Shown here in pieces: positions 19,132-27,176 of a stretch of 64,000 nucleotides of DNA (positions within the stretch are counted from its first letter, which is position 1; every line of letters begins with the position of its first letter). The position numbers were made by a program, and so were the translations under genes. Under the pieces are notes generated by a model that saw only the letters and a program-made list of their open reading frames with translations, was not told the DNA's origin and searched no databases. Location: assembly GCF_025263485.1 (NCBI RefSeq), contig NZ_CP079863.1, forward strand, positions 2,728,001 through 2,792,000. The letters are read 5' to 3'. The stretch is from Mycobacterium sp. SMC-2 (GTDB lineage: Bacteria; Actinomycetota; Actinomycetes; Mycobacteriales; Mycobacteriaceae).

Positions 19132-19922
19132 TGCGGTGCGCTCAGCCCGAATCCGCCGTCGGGGCGCACGGTTTCGCCGGTGATACCGCGGGCTCGATCG
19201 GAGGCCAGGAATACGAAACTCCAGGCGTGGTCCGCGCCGGTGAGCGCGACGTTGAGTGGGGTACGGGCCGCCAGATCGCGCGACCGGCCGGGGGTGTCGT
19301 CGAGGCGGGCGCCGTCGAGCCCCAGGCTGGCCAGCCCGCGCAGGTCGGTGTTCAGCGTGCCGCCGGGCGCCACCCCGTTGACCCGGATCTGCGGTGCGAG
19401 TTCGTGCGCCAGCGCCGTCACGAGGCCCCGCACGGCGAACTTCGACGACACGTACAGCACGCCGCCGCGCCCGGGATAAAACGACGAAGCGGACTCGGTC
19501 AGGACGATGCAGGGGCCGGTTCCGGCCCGCAGCGCGGGAAGGGCCGCCTTGACGGACTGCAGGTGGCTGAGCACGTTGGTGCGAAACATCTCGTCGAACG
19601 CGCCGGACAGCGCGTCGGCGTCGATCTCGCCGACGCCCTGATAGAAGTCGAAGACGCCGACGCAGTTGACCAGGGTGTCCAGCCCGCCATAGGTATCCAC
19701 CGCGACGCCGACCGCTCGTTCGTTGGCCTCGCGGGTGATGGCGTCGCCCTCGACCACCGGCAACTCGGGCAACTGCTCGCGCAAGGTGTTGCACTTATCC
19801 CGGTCTCGTTCCAGCACAACAACTGTCGCGCCCTCGGCGAGGAAGGCGTCGACGACGGCGCGGCCGATTCCAGATCCCCCGCCGACGACCAGGGCGCGTT
19901 TGCCGTGCAGCCAGTCGGTCAT
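19128..19922 (-). CDS. SDR, cis-dihydrodiol dehydrogenase-like
   Basis: A 264-residue protein. It has GGGSGIGRAV (about 14-23), NCVGVFDF in place of the usual NNAG, and the catalytic YVSSKFAVRG. The FDF stretch and overall layout match BphB/HcaB/PhtB dehydrogenases, which oxidise the cis-dihydrodiol from a Rieske dioxygenase to a catechol using NAD+. It sits between the dioxygenase genes and the class II aldolase gene with 4-bp overlaps, which supports this role. Confidence 0.87.
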   Translation of the reverse strand: MTDWLHGKRALVVGGGSGIGRAVVDAFLAEGATVVVLERDRDKCNTLREQLPELPVVEGDAITREANERAVGVAVDTYGGLDTLVNCVGVFDFYQGVGEIDADALSGAFDEMFRTNVLSHLQSVKAALPALRAGTGPCIVLTESASSFYPGRGGVLYVSSKFAVRGLVTALAHELAPQIRVNGVAPGGTLNTDLRGLASLGLDGARLDDTPGRSRDLAARTPLNVALTGADHAWSFVFLASDRARGITGETVRPDGGFGLSAPQ

Positions 19923-20146
19923 GGCTCGTCACCTTCGTCGGGCAGCAGCGGGCCCTCGGGATTGCCGACCATGGCAGCCAGCGTACGGGTGTTTTGCCGG
20001 GTCAGCGCCTCCAATTCGAGCGCGTCCAGGCTGATCGACTGCCCGGTTCGCGGGGCGCTGATGAGTAGCCGCGATCCGTTGCGGGTGTCCATCCGCCGGA
20101 CCTCGACTTCGGCGAATTCGTTTGCCACCGTGATTGGTTCGCTCAC
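19919..20146 (-). CDS. Small dioxygenase-operon protein of unknown function
   Basis: A 75-residue protein from GTG 20146, which overlaps the beta-subunit stop (GTGA); its own stop overlaps the SDR start. It contains no Cys or His, so it cannot be the missing ferredoxin. The first half looks beta-rich (EVEVRRMDTRNGSRLLISA), the second half helical. The tight coupling suggests a real operon gene, perhaps an accessory factor for the oxygenase. Confidence 0.7.
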   Translation of the reverse strand: MSEPITVANEFAEVEVRRMDTRNGSRLLISAPRTGQSISLDALELEALTRQNTRTLAAMVGNPEGPLLPDEGDEP

Positions 20147-20667
20147 AGGAACACCGCCAGGTTTTGCATCCGCAATACGGACTCGTCGACAAAAATTGCG
20201 CGGCGCGCCAGCTTGAGTGTTTGTTGAGATTCGTCGCACCTACGCAGCAGATCCTCGCGGCCGCAGGACAGCAGCGCGCTCTCGTTGACGTCTCCCCGGC
20301 TGCGGAACAGCAACTCGGCAGACTCCACAATCAGGTGCGCGTCATCCTCGACAAACGTGCGCACGTTGGTGATGAAGTGACGCAGCCGCGACGGCGGATC
20401 CTCGGCCCAGGCGTGCTCGGTAGCCATCCGCGCGACGCGCTGGCTCAGCGAATATTTGTCCTCGTCGAAGTGCGCCATCCCCGGTGAGGTGTCGAACCCG
20501 GCGCCGCGGGCGGTGGTGACCCGCACGGGCATCACGTAGCGGACGTCGTCGGTCAGGGTGTCCAGCCACGCCTCGTACTGCTGGGCGTCCAGCATCCAGG
20601 CCTCGTCCACCAGGAACTGGTGCGCCTGCAGGTGCCGGACATCGTTGAAGGGCAATGGTTTTCTCAT
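20143..20667 (-). CDS. Aromatic-ring-hydroxylating dioxygenase, beta subunit
   Basis: A 174-residue protein with the cone fold of the small subunit: HQFLVDEAWMLDAQQYEAWLDTL at the start, FDEDKYSLSQRVARM in the middle, and RLRHFITNVRTF. It is structural and shapes the alpha3beta3 hexamer. ATG 20667 overlaps the alpha-subunit stop by 4 bp. The frame also opens further upstream into the alpha gene, which is a shadow. Confidence 0.92.
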   Translation of the reverse strand: MRKPLPFNDVRHLQAHQFLVDEAWMLDAQQYEAWLDTLTDDVRYVMPVRVTTARGAGFDTSPGMAHFDEDKYSLSQRVARMATEHAWAEDPPSRLRHFITNVRTFVEDDAHLIVESAELLFRSRGDVNESALLSCGREDLLRRCDESQQTLKLARRAIFVDESVLRMQNLAVFL

Positions 20668-22028
20668 GCGCCGGCCCCCTGCAGGTAGTCCGCCCACAGG
20701 TTCAGCAGCGCGCGCTGGTTGTACTCGTTGTAGCCGACCTGCGCGCGGCCCGGCCCGTGGAACGACTCGGCGGTCAGCGGCTCGACGACCGGGCTGCCGT
20801 CGGACAGCAGGCCCATCCGGCTGTTCAGCAGCAGCCGCCGCGCCATCGAGCCGCCGGCGGTGGTGGTCAGCGAGACCCAGTTCTCCACGTCGTCTTGCTC
20901 GAACATGCCGGTGGAACCGAAGCACATAAGATACGCCTTGTACGAATCCTGTTTGTATTGCGGGGGAGCGGCGGAGTCCACCGCGAACCACGAGCACACC
21001 TCGGTTTCGTTCTCGCTGATTGGCTGCCACAGCCGGATCGAGATGAAGGGCAAGGTTTCGTCGTCCTGGCCGTCGCGCACCTTGGGCCAGTTGTGCACGA
21101 AACTCAGGTTCGGAAAGCAGGTGGCGGCCGAGATCATGAACCCGTCCTCGCCGACCATGCGCTGTTGTTGCGGCGTCCACACGTCTTTGATCCGGCCGAT
21201 CATCTCGTCGGGATAGCCGACGTAGCGCATCCGTTCGTCGAAGCCGCCCGGCGGAAGCTTGTAGGTGGTGCCGCCGCCGCGGTGCGCCCAATAGGTGGCG
21301 CCGTCCTTGCGCTTCTGCGCTTTCGGCTCGCGGAACAGGCCGATGTCGACGATCGACGCGTGGGTGTGCGGCGTGTGGTACATGTCGCCGGCGAAGTTCT
21401 CGGCGCCGATCTTCCAGTTGGCCTTGATGCGCCAGCGCTGCGGCCCCCGGACCTCCAGGCCGCCGGTGCTCTGCTTGGTGTAGAAGTCCAGATAGAACTT
21501 GAAGTCGCCGAGGAAGTCCTCCAGCGGTTCGGCCGCGGGGTCCATGCTGACGAACAGCAGGCCGTTGTAGCTTGCGAATTTCGGTGCGGGCAACAAGGTT
21601 TGGGCGCTCCTGGCAAACCCGTCCTCGCCCCCGTACGCCTCCCGGTGGAACGGCAGCCCGGTGAGCCGGCCGTCGTTGCGGTAGGTCCAGCCGTGGTAGG
21701 GGCAGCGGAAGTTGGAGGCGTTTCCCATCTCCGCGCGACACACCTGCATGCCGCGGTGCAGGCACATATTGAACAAGGCCCGCACATCGCCGCCCGCGTC
21801 GCGGGTGATGATGAAGGAGTCGTCGAGCACCCGGCGCACCACGTAGTCGCCGGCGTGCGGGATCTCGGACTCGTGCGCCACGAACGTCCACGCCCGGCCG
21901 AACAGCCGCTCCTTCTCCAGCGCGAACAGCCCGGCGTCGTTGTAGATGTGCGCGGGGATCATGCCCCGGCGGACGCTGGCGAAAAGGCGGTCGGAGACTG
22001 GGTCGAAGTCCTCGCGATGAGCTGTCAC
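20664..22028 (-). CDS. Aromatic-ring-hydroxylating dioxygenase, alpha subunit (Rieske)
   Basis: The protein has 454 residues. The Rieske [2Fe-2S] ligands are C89-x-H91 and C109-x2-H112 (FNMCLHRG, CPYHGW). The mononuclear iron site is in ENFAGDMYHTPHTH, with the bridging D215 and H218/H223. It adds O2 to an aromatic ring to give a cis-dihydrodiol. It leads an operon of beta subunit, 75-aa protein, SDR and class II aldolase. No ferredoxin or reductase gene is adjacent. The gene order and the pca genes suggest a phthalate-type acid, but this is inference. Confidence 0.92.
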   Translation of the reverse strand: MTAHREDFDPVSDRLFASVRRGMIPAHIYNDAGLFALEKERLFGRAWTFVAHESEIPHAGDYVVRRVLDDSFIITRDAGGDVRALFNMCLHRGMQVCRAEMGNASNFRCPYHGWTYRNDGRLTGLPFHREAYGGEDGFARSAQTLLPAPKFASYNGLLFVSMDPAAEPLEDFLGDFKFYLDFYTKQSTGGLEVRGPQRWRIKANWKIGAENFAGDMYHTPHTHASIVDIGLFREPKAQKRKDGATYWAHRGGGTTYKLPPGGFDERMRYVGYPDEMIGRIKDVWTPQQQRMVGEDGFMISAATCFPNLSFVHNWPKVRDGQDDETLPFISIRLWQPISENETEVCSWFAVDSAAPPQYKQDSYKAYLMCFGSTGMFEQDDVENWVSLTTTAGGSMARRLLLNSRMGLLSDGSPVVEPLTAESFHGPGRAQVGYNEYNQRALLNLWADYLQGAGA

Positions 22029-22051
22029 GACACCGCCGTCCTGTCTGCTGT

Positions 22052-22068
22052 GCAGAAATCTTTTCCGC
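22052..22068. promoter_or_regulatory. Possible regulator site before dioxygenase operon
   Basis: GCAGAAATCTTTTCCGC is an imperfect palindrome 24 bp upstream of the alpha-subunit ATG. Its layout is like an IclR-family site. The remaining 22069-22304 gap also holds a direct repeat, TGCGGTAA, at 22227-22234 and 22258-22265, three helical turns apart, before the membrane Rieske gene. Confidence 0.35.
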
Positions 22069-22304
22069 TTAGTAGAATCTCGTATTCGTCCACCGCGGTC
22101 AATGCACCCGGCCGCGCGCCCAGCCGTCTACAAGGATGCTTTGTGGCAACTCCCAGGTTGCTGACAGCCGGATGGCCGGATGAGCGGGCTACGGTGGTCA
22201 CGTCAGCTGCGCTGCGTGTGTGATCATGCGGTAAACGAGGGATAAATTGGGCGATTTTGCGGTAATTGCGCCCTTCTGTCAACGAATCTGAGGAAGGACT
22301 GGTG

Positions 22305-23237
22305 ATGGCCGCTCGGGCACTGGATGGCCGATTGCAGAAGCTCGGAACGCGAGTGGTGTCCGCTATCGGGCGTCAAGAGTGGCTGGATCGGCCGAGCTAT
22401 CGGTTCGAACACTTTCTGAGCTTCGCCTATAACGGCCTGGGCGGCGCACGCAACGCCGTCGCCAACGCTTTGCACGGAGTGTGGCTGGGACACCCGGTCC
22501 ATCCGCCGTTGGCGTCGCTGACGAGCGGCGCGCTCGGCACCACCGTCGCGCTGGACGCCCTCAGCCTGCTGCCGGGCCGGCCGGCCAGCGAAGTGCGCGA
22601 CGCGTCGACGTTCGCGTCGCGCGCCCTGGGGGTGGGCATCCTGGCCAGCATCGGGTCCGCCGTCACCGGCGTCACCGATTGGCAGCACACCCACGAGGAG
22701 GACCGCCGCGTCGGCGCGGTGCACGGCCTGGTGAACCTGGCGGCCACCGCCCTGTACGCGCAATCGTGGTGGGACCGCCGCCGGGGCCGCCACGGCCGCG
22801 GCATCGCCCTCACCGCACTGGGTTACGGCATCACCGTCGCGGGCAGCTACCTGGGCGGGGCGTTGGTGTTCGAGTCCGGCATCGGCATCGACCAGTCGGG
22901 CGCGCGGCTGCGCACCACCGAATGGACGCCCGTGCTCCCCGCGAGCTCGCTGAACGGAAAACCGGTGCGTGTCGAGGTCGACGGAGTGGGCCTGGTGGTG
23001 TGCCAGACCGAGCCCGGGGAGGTCGCGGCGTTCGGGGAGCGCTGCCCGCACCTGGCGGCGCCGATGGCCGACGGCTGGATCGACCGGGGCCGGCTCGTAT
23101 GTCCTTGGCACGGTTCGTGGTTCGCGGCCGAGTCGGGAGAGGTACTGCGCGGCCCAGCGGCGGCGCCGCTGCCGTGCTATGAGGCCAGGCTGGTCGACGG
23201 AATGGTTGAGGTGCGTGCCGAGGAGGTAGCCCAGTGA
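22305..23237 (+). CDS. Membrane protein with DUF2231 and C-terminal Rieske domain
   Basis: The protein has 310 residues. The N-terminal half is a DUF2231-type membrane domain (ALHGVWLGHPVHPPLASLTSG at about 56-76, about four spans). A Rieske [2Fe-2S] domain follows (C247-P-H249 and C266-PW-H269, in CPHLAAPM and CPWHGSWF). It should hold an iron-sulfur cluster at the membrane. It is divergent from the dioxygenase operon and overlaps the hemerythrin gene by 4 bp. ATG 22305 or GTG 22302 both fit the GAGGAAGGA upstream. Confidence 0.85.
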   Translation: MAARALDGRLQKLGTRVVSAIGRQEWLDRPSYRFEHFLSFAYNGLGGARNAVANALHGVWLGHPVHPPLASLTSGALGTTVALDALSLLPGRPASEVRDASTFASRALGVGILASIGSAVTGVTDWQHTHEEDRRVGAVHGLVNLAATALYAQSWWDRRRGRHGRGIALTALGYGITVAGSYLGGALVFESGIGIDQSGARLRTTEWTPVLPASSLNGKPVRVEVDGVGLVVCQTEPGEVAAFGERCPHLAAPMADGWIDRGRLVCPWHGSWFAAESGEVLRGPAAAPLPCYEARLVDGMVEVRAEEVAQ

Positions 23238-23719
23238 ACGCCTACGACGTGCTGAAAGAACACCACATCATGCTCAAGGGCCTGGGCCGTAAGGTCAGCG
23301 AGGCGCCGGTGAATTCCGAAGAGCGGCATGCCCTTTTCGACGACATGCTGATCGAACTCGACATTCATTTCCGCATCGAGGACGACCTGTACTACCCGGC
23401 CCTCAAAGACGCCACCAAGCTGATCGCGGTCGCCCATGCGGAGCACCGCCAGGTGATCGACCAGCTGTCGGTGTTGCTCAAGACCCCACAGAGCGCGCCC
23501 GGTTACGAGGACGAGTGGAACTCGTTCAAGACGGTGCTGGAGGCCCACGCCGACGAAGAGGAGCGCGACATGATTCCGGCTCCCCCGGAGGTGAAGATCA
23601 CCGACGCTGAGCTCGAGGAACTGGGCGACAAGATGGCCGCGAAGATGGAACAATACCGCCGGTCCGCCCTGTATAAGATGCGCACGAAGGGGCGGACGGC
23701 GCTGGTGCGCTCGCTGTAA
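23234..23719 (+). CDS. Hemerythrin (HHE) domain protein
   Basis: The protein has 161 residues. Ligand candidates are H10 or H11, H45 with E49, H68 or H71, and H105 with E109, the di-iron pattern of cytoplasmic hemerythrins. GTG 23234 overlaps the Rieske membrane protein stop (GTGA), so the two are coupled. O2 or NO binding, or redox sensing with the Rieske partner, is plausible. It is unrelated in detail to the hemerythrin at 3550. Confidence 0.87.
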   Translation: MNAYDVLKEHHIMLKGLGRKVSEAPVNSEERHALFDDMLIELDIHFRIEDDLYYPALKDATKLIAVAHAEHRQVIDQLSVLLKTPQSAPGYEDEWNSFKTVLEAHADEEERDMIPAPPEVKITDAELEELGDKMAAKMEQYRRSALYKMRTKGRTALVRSL

Positions 23720-23779
23720 CTGCGGCGACACCGCCGGCTTGCGGCGTCCGCCCGGCCGTCGGGAGTAGCGTCACGGTTC

Positions 23780-24535
23780 ATGAACCCCGAGTGCGCCGCT
23801 TCTCAGGGTGACATCACGGCCGAGATGGCCGCCATCGCAGCCGAATACCGCGGTAGCGCAGCGCAGCCCCGGCTCGACTACCCGCCCTACCGCGCCACCA
23901 TCCTGCGCCATCCCCGACACCCCCTGGCGCCGGTCGATCCCGAGGAAATCGAGCGCTGGGCGCCGTGCTTCGGCCACCAGGACGTCGACCCGCTCGACGC
24001 CGACCTGACGGCCGGCCACGCCGGCCCACCCCTCGGAGAACGCGTGATCGTGGCCGGCCGGGTGCGCGACGGCTTCGGCAAACCGGTGGCGGGTCAGCTG
24101 ATCGAGATCTGGCAAGCCAACGCCGGCGGCCGCTATCGCCACCAGCGCGACCAGCACCCGGCTCCGCTGGACCCCAACTTCACCGGCGCCGGCCGGTGTC
24201 TGACCGGGCCGGACGGCTCGTACCGCTTCCTCACCATCAAGCCCGGCCCGTATCCGTGGCGCAATCACCACAACGCGTGGCGCCCGGCGCACATCCACTT
24301 CTCCATCTTCGGGACGGCTTTCCCGCAGCGCCTGGTCACCCAGATGTACTTCCCGGGCGACCCGCTGTTCGACCTCGATCCGATCTTCCAGTCGGTCCTC
24401 GACCCGGCCGCGCGTCGACGGCTGATCGCCCGCTACGACCACGACCTCACCGAGCCGGAGTACGCGACCGGGTATCGCTGGGACGTCGTGCTGTCCGGGG
24501 CGCGGAAAACCCCGATGGAGGGCCACGATGAGTGA
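23780..24535 (+). CDS. pcaH: Protocatechuate 3,4-dioxygenase, beta subunit
   Basis: The protein has 251 residues. The intradiol non-haem Fe(III) ligands are visible: Y119 (GGRYRHQ), Y158 (PGPYPWR), H171 and H173 (RPAHIHF). It cleaves protocatechuate to 3-carboxy-cis,cis-muconate with PcaG. Its stop overlaps the pcaG start by 8 bp. It begins 60 bp after the hemerythrin gene. Confidence 0.95.
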   Translation: MNPECAASQGDITAEMAAIAAEYRGSAAQPRLDYPPYRATILRHPRHPLAPVDPEEIERWAPCFGHQDVDPLDADLTAGHAGPPLGERVIVAGRVRDGFGKPVAGQLIEIWQANAGGRYRHQRDQHPAPLDPNFTGAGRCLTGPDGSYRFLTIKPGPYPWRNHHNAWRPAHIHFSIFGTAFPQRLVTQMYFPGDPLFDLDPIFQSVLDPAARRRLIARYDHDLTEPEYATGYRWDVVLSGARKTPMEGHDE

Positions 24536-25100
24536 ATGTGCCTGCACCCCAGGGCAAACCGTCGGCCCCTTCCTGCACCTCGGGTTGCCGTACTCCGGCG
24601 ACAGCGCCCTGGTGGGCGATGGGCATCCGCATGCGGTCCGGCTGCACGGCACCGTCTACGACGGCGCCGGTGACGGCGTCCCGGACGCCCTGGTCGAGTT
24701 GTGGCAACCCGACGGCACCGGCCGCATCCCGCGGCGGGCCGGTTCGCTGCGCCGCGGCCATCAAGACGACGCGGGTTTCACCGGCTGGGGCCGGTGCGCG
24801 ACCGACGCCGCCGGTCGCTACGCCTTCACCACCGTGGCGCCCGGTTCGGCGGGCGCCGGCCGGCCGGCGTTCTTCGCCCTCACCGTGTTCGCGCGCGGCC
24901 TGTTGGACCGGCTGTTCACCCGCGCCTACCTCCCCGGCACCGACCCGGGCGCCGATCCGCTGCTGGCGGGCCTCGATGCTGAGCGGCGCGCCACCCTGCT
25001 GTGTGACGCCGAAAGCGATTGCCGGGCTTACCGTTTCGACATCCACCTGCAGGGCCCGCGCGAGACGGTGTTTTTGGCGTACCGGGACGGTGCCCGATGA
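24528..25100 (+). CDS. pcaG: Protocatechuate 3,4-dioxygenase, alpha subunit
   Basis: The protein has 190 residues. TPGQTVGPFLHLGLPY at the N-terminus and DALVELWQPDG, GFTGWGRCATD and PAFFALTVFARGLLDRLFTR are typical of the alpha chain, which lacks the iron ligands but lines the active site. It overlaps pcaH and pcaB by a few bases, forming a tight pcaHGB operon. Confidence 0.94.
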   Translation: MSECACTPGQTVGPFLHLGLPYSGDSALVGDGHPHAVRLHGTVYDGAGDGVPDALVELWQPDGTGRIPRRAGSLRRGHQDDAGFTGWGRCATDAAGRYAFTTVAPGSAGAGRPAFFALTVFARGLLDRLFTRAYLPGTDPGADPLLAGLDAERRATLLCDAESDCRAYRFDIHLQGPRETVFLAYRDGAR

Positions 25101-26326
25101 CCAACCTGTTGTGGCCCGGGGATCATCGGGCCGGGGAGCACATGACGGACCGGGCGCTGCTGGAGTCGATGGTCGCGGTGGAGTCCGCCTGGCTCGACGC
25201 GCTGGCCGGTGCCGGCCTGGCCCCGGCCGAGTGCGCGGGGTCGGACCTGCCAATGCTGTTGACCCCCAACGACTGTGAATCCCTGGCTGCCGCCGCCGAG
25301 GACGGCGGCAACCCGGTCATCGGCCTTGTCGGCCTGCTGCGGAAACGGGCCGCGCCGGCCGTGGCACCGTGGATCCATCGCGGGCTCACCAGCCAGGACG
25401 TCCTGGACACCGGCCTCATGCTCGGCGTGCGCGGCGTCGTCACGGAGCTGGCCGCGCAAGTCGCGGGCCAAGTCTCGACCCTCACCGAGCTCGCCACGCT
25501 GCACCGCGTGACGCCGATGGTGGCGCGCACCCTGACCCAGCACGCCGCGCCCACCACGTTCGGGGCGAAGGTGGCCGGCTGGCTGAACGGCGTCGTCGAC
25601 GCCGTCGAGGGGTTGTCCGCACTGGTCGTGCCCATCCAGATCGGTGGGGCCGCGGGGACGTTGGCCGCCAGCACGGAGCTGGCGGCGCTGCTCACCGGCG
25701 CCGCCGACGCCGCCGGAGTCTCGACCGGGCTGGTGCGGAACACGGCGACGGCTTTGGGTTTGGTCACCCGGCTGCCGTGGCACACGACGCGGACACCGGT
25801 CACCGCGGCGGCCGACGCGTTCGTCGGCTGCACCGACGCTTGGGGCCGGATCGCCTCGGACATCGTCACCATGGCCCGCCCGGAGATCGGCGAACTGAGC
25901 GAGCCGGGCGACGCGAAGCGCGGGGGCTCGTCGTCGATGCCGCACAAGCGAAACCCGGTGTTGTCCATCCTCATCCGCCGCGCCGCCCTGTCCGCACCGC
26001 AGCTGGCCGCGACCCTGCACACCGCGGCGGCGCTGGCCAACGACGAGCGGCCCGACGGCGCCTGGCATGCCGAATGGGACGCCCTGCGCACGTTGGCGCG
26101 GCGCACCGTCGTCGCCGGATCCCAATGCGGCGAGTTGCTGGCCGGTCTGCAGGTGCACGCGGAGCGGATGTCCGAAAACCTCGAGGCCGCAGACGTTTCG
26201 GGGGAACAGGAAGCGGTCGCCGAGCTGGCGGCGAAGCCGCCGTCGCCGACCTACTTCGGAGCGGTGGACCGGCTGATCGACGAGAGCCTGGACCGGGCCC
26301 GAAGGGCGCTCGGTCAGCGTTGGTAG
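25097..26326 (+). CDS. pcaB: 3-carboxy-cis,cis-muconate cycloisomerase
   Basis: A 409-residue member of the fumarase/aspartase superfamily. It has WIHRGLTSQDVLDTG (about residues 94-108) and the signature GGSSSMPHKRNP (about 275-286). It lactonises the PcaHG product to gamma-carboxymuconolactone. ATG 25097 overlaps the pcaG stop. Its 3' end overlaps the convergent TetR gene by 13 bp. The next pathway genes (pcaCD, pcaIJ) are not in the window. Confidence 0.94.
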   Translation: MTNLLWPGDHRAGEHMTDRALLESMVAVESAWLDALAGAGLAPAECAGSDLPMLLTPNDCESLAAAAEDGGNPVIGLVGLLRKRAAPAVAPWIHRGLTSQDVLDTGLMLGVRGVVTELAAQVAGQVSTLTELATLHRVTPMVARTLTQHAAPTTFGAKVAGWLNGVVDAVEGLSALVVPIQIGGAAGTLAASTELAALLTGAADAAGVSTGLVRNTATALGLVTRLPWHTTRTPVTAAADAFVGCTDAWGRIASDIVTMARPEIGELSEPGDAKRGGSSSMPHKRNPVLSILIRRAALSAPQLAATLHTAAALANDERPDGAWHAEWDALRTLARRTVVAGSQCGELLAGLQVHAERMSENLEAADVSGEQEAVAELAAKPPSPTYFGAVDRLIDESLDRARRALGQRW

Positions 26327-26961
26327 ATGCTGGCCAGCCAGATGTGCAGCAACGTGTCGACCGCCCGGTCCTCGGGCATCGCCTGGTCCTCGGCGGTGAA
26401 GGTCGCGGCCATCACCCGCTCGCTGAGCATGTTGAGGGCGATCGAGAGCTGCTCGGCCGGGATGGTGTCGGGGGCGGCACCCCGCCCGCGCTCCGCCTCG
26501 ATGGCCGCCGTGGTGAGCGAGATCCACCTCTGCATGAGCGTGGACCACAACTGCCGCACCTCCGGGTTGGTCGCCTTCGCGGCGGCGCCGGCCACGGCGA
26601 CCGCCGGGTGAGAGCCCGACACCTCGAAGAAAGCCTCGATGCGCGCGCGCCACAGCTCCGCGGGATCGCCGGACGATATTCCGCCCAGCGACCGGAGGGC
26701 CGCATGCGCCTTGCCGTTCATCTGGTCGAGCAGCGACAGCAACACCGCGTTCTTCGAGCGGAAATAGAAGTAGAAGGTGGGACGCGAAATCCCGGCGCCT
26801 TTTGCTAGGTCGTCCACGGAAAAGTCGGCGAGCGGCCGTTCTTGCAGAAGGCGCTCCGCCGTGGCCAGAATCGCCTGTTCGCGGTCGTCACCCGAGTGCG
26901 ATGACGACCGACGGCCCCGCGAGGCATGCAGGTACTTGGTCTGTGTCGGGAGGGTGGACAC
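26314..26961 (-). CDS. EthR-like TetR family regulator
   Basis: Read from GTG 26961 the protein has 215 residues, the length of EthR. The frame is open to 27081. SGDDREQAILATAERLL, ADFSVDDLAKGAGISRPTFY (HTH, about residues 40-60) and the C-terminal LDTLLHIW-like end closely resemble EthR, the repressor of the ethA monooxygenase gene. No ethA-like monooxygenase is adjacent, so this is a paralogue. It converges on pcaB. The longer start would swallow candidate operator repeats at 27002-27040, favouring the short form. No clear RBS is seen. Confidence 0.85.
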   Translation of the reverse strand: MSTLPTQTKYLHASRGRRSSSHSGDDREQAILATAERLLQERPLADFSVDDLAKGAGISRPTFYFYFRSKNAVLLSLLDQMNGKAHAALRSLGGISSGDPAELWRARIEAFFEVSGSHPAVAVAGAAAKATNPEVRQLWSTLMQRWISLTTAAIEAERGRGAAPDTIPAEQLSIALNMLSERVMAATFTAEDQAMPEDRAVDTLLHIWLASIYQR

Positions 26962-27001
26962 GCCCGTTACTGTCGGGCACGCCGATATACGCGAACGAAA
27001 C

Positions 27002-27040
27002 TGTTGATTAATCCCAGCAATAATGTCGATTAAGTTCGAC
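27002..27040. promoter_or_regulatory. Candidate operators of the EthR-like gene
   Basis: TGTTGATTAA (27002-27011) and TGTCGATTAA (27024-27033) are direct repeats 22 bp apart. The second overlaps a perfect inverted repeat, GTCGAttaagtTCGAC (27025-27040). They are AT-rich relative to the surroundings and lie 41-79 bp upstream of the short start. Confidence 0.5.
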
Positions 27041-27103
27041 GCTTTCTTTCCCGCATCCACACATTTGCTGGCCCGTTCCAAGGCGAGACCGTCCCGGGGG
27101 CCG

Positions 27104-27140
27104 GCCGACGAACGACCCCGCGATTCGGGACTTCCGCCCC
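27104..27140. promoter_or_regulatory. DosR-like boxes before the DUF1876 gene
   Basis: The core GGGACTTCCGCCCC (27127-27140), within TTCGGGACTTCCGCCCCTAC, matches 15 of 20 positions of the DosR consensus TTSGGGACTWWAGTCCCSAA. It ends 36 bp before the ATG. A weaker copy, CCGACGAACGACCC, lies 23 bp upstream (27104-27117). Confidence 0.75.
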
Positions 27141-27176
27141 TACTGTGGCCCCGGCGCGCAATGGTCGCATCTGATC

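Noticed and set aside
18409..19794. Extended start of the class II aldolase frame up to 19794
   Set aside because: The extension is antisense-like or out-of-frame text within the SDR gene; ATG 19131 overlaps the SDR stop as in the rest of the operon.
20143..21891. Extended start of the dioxygenase beta-subunit frame
   Set aside because: The extra part is a shadow of the alpha gene; ATG 20667 gives the normal subunit size.
25028..26653. A 541-codon minus frame opposite pcaB
   Set aside because: pcaB with its signature motif occupies the other strand; this frame has no domain.
27041..27103. Long N-terminal extension of the EthR-like gene
   Set aside because: Start at 27081 would put the candidate operators inside the coding sequence and exceed EthR length.
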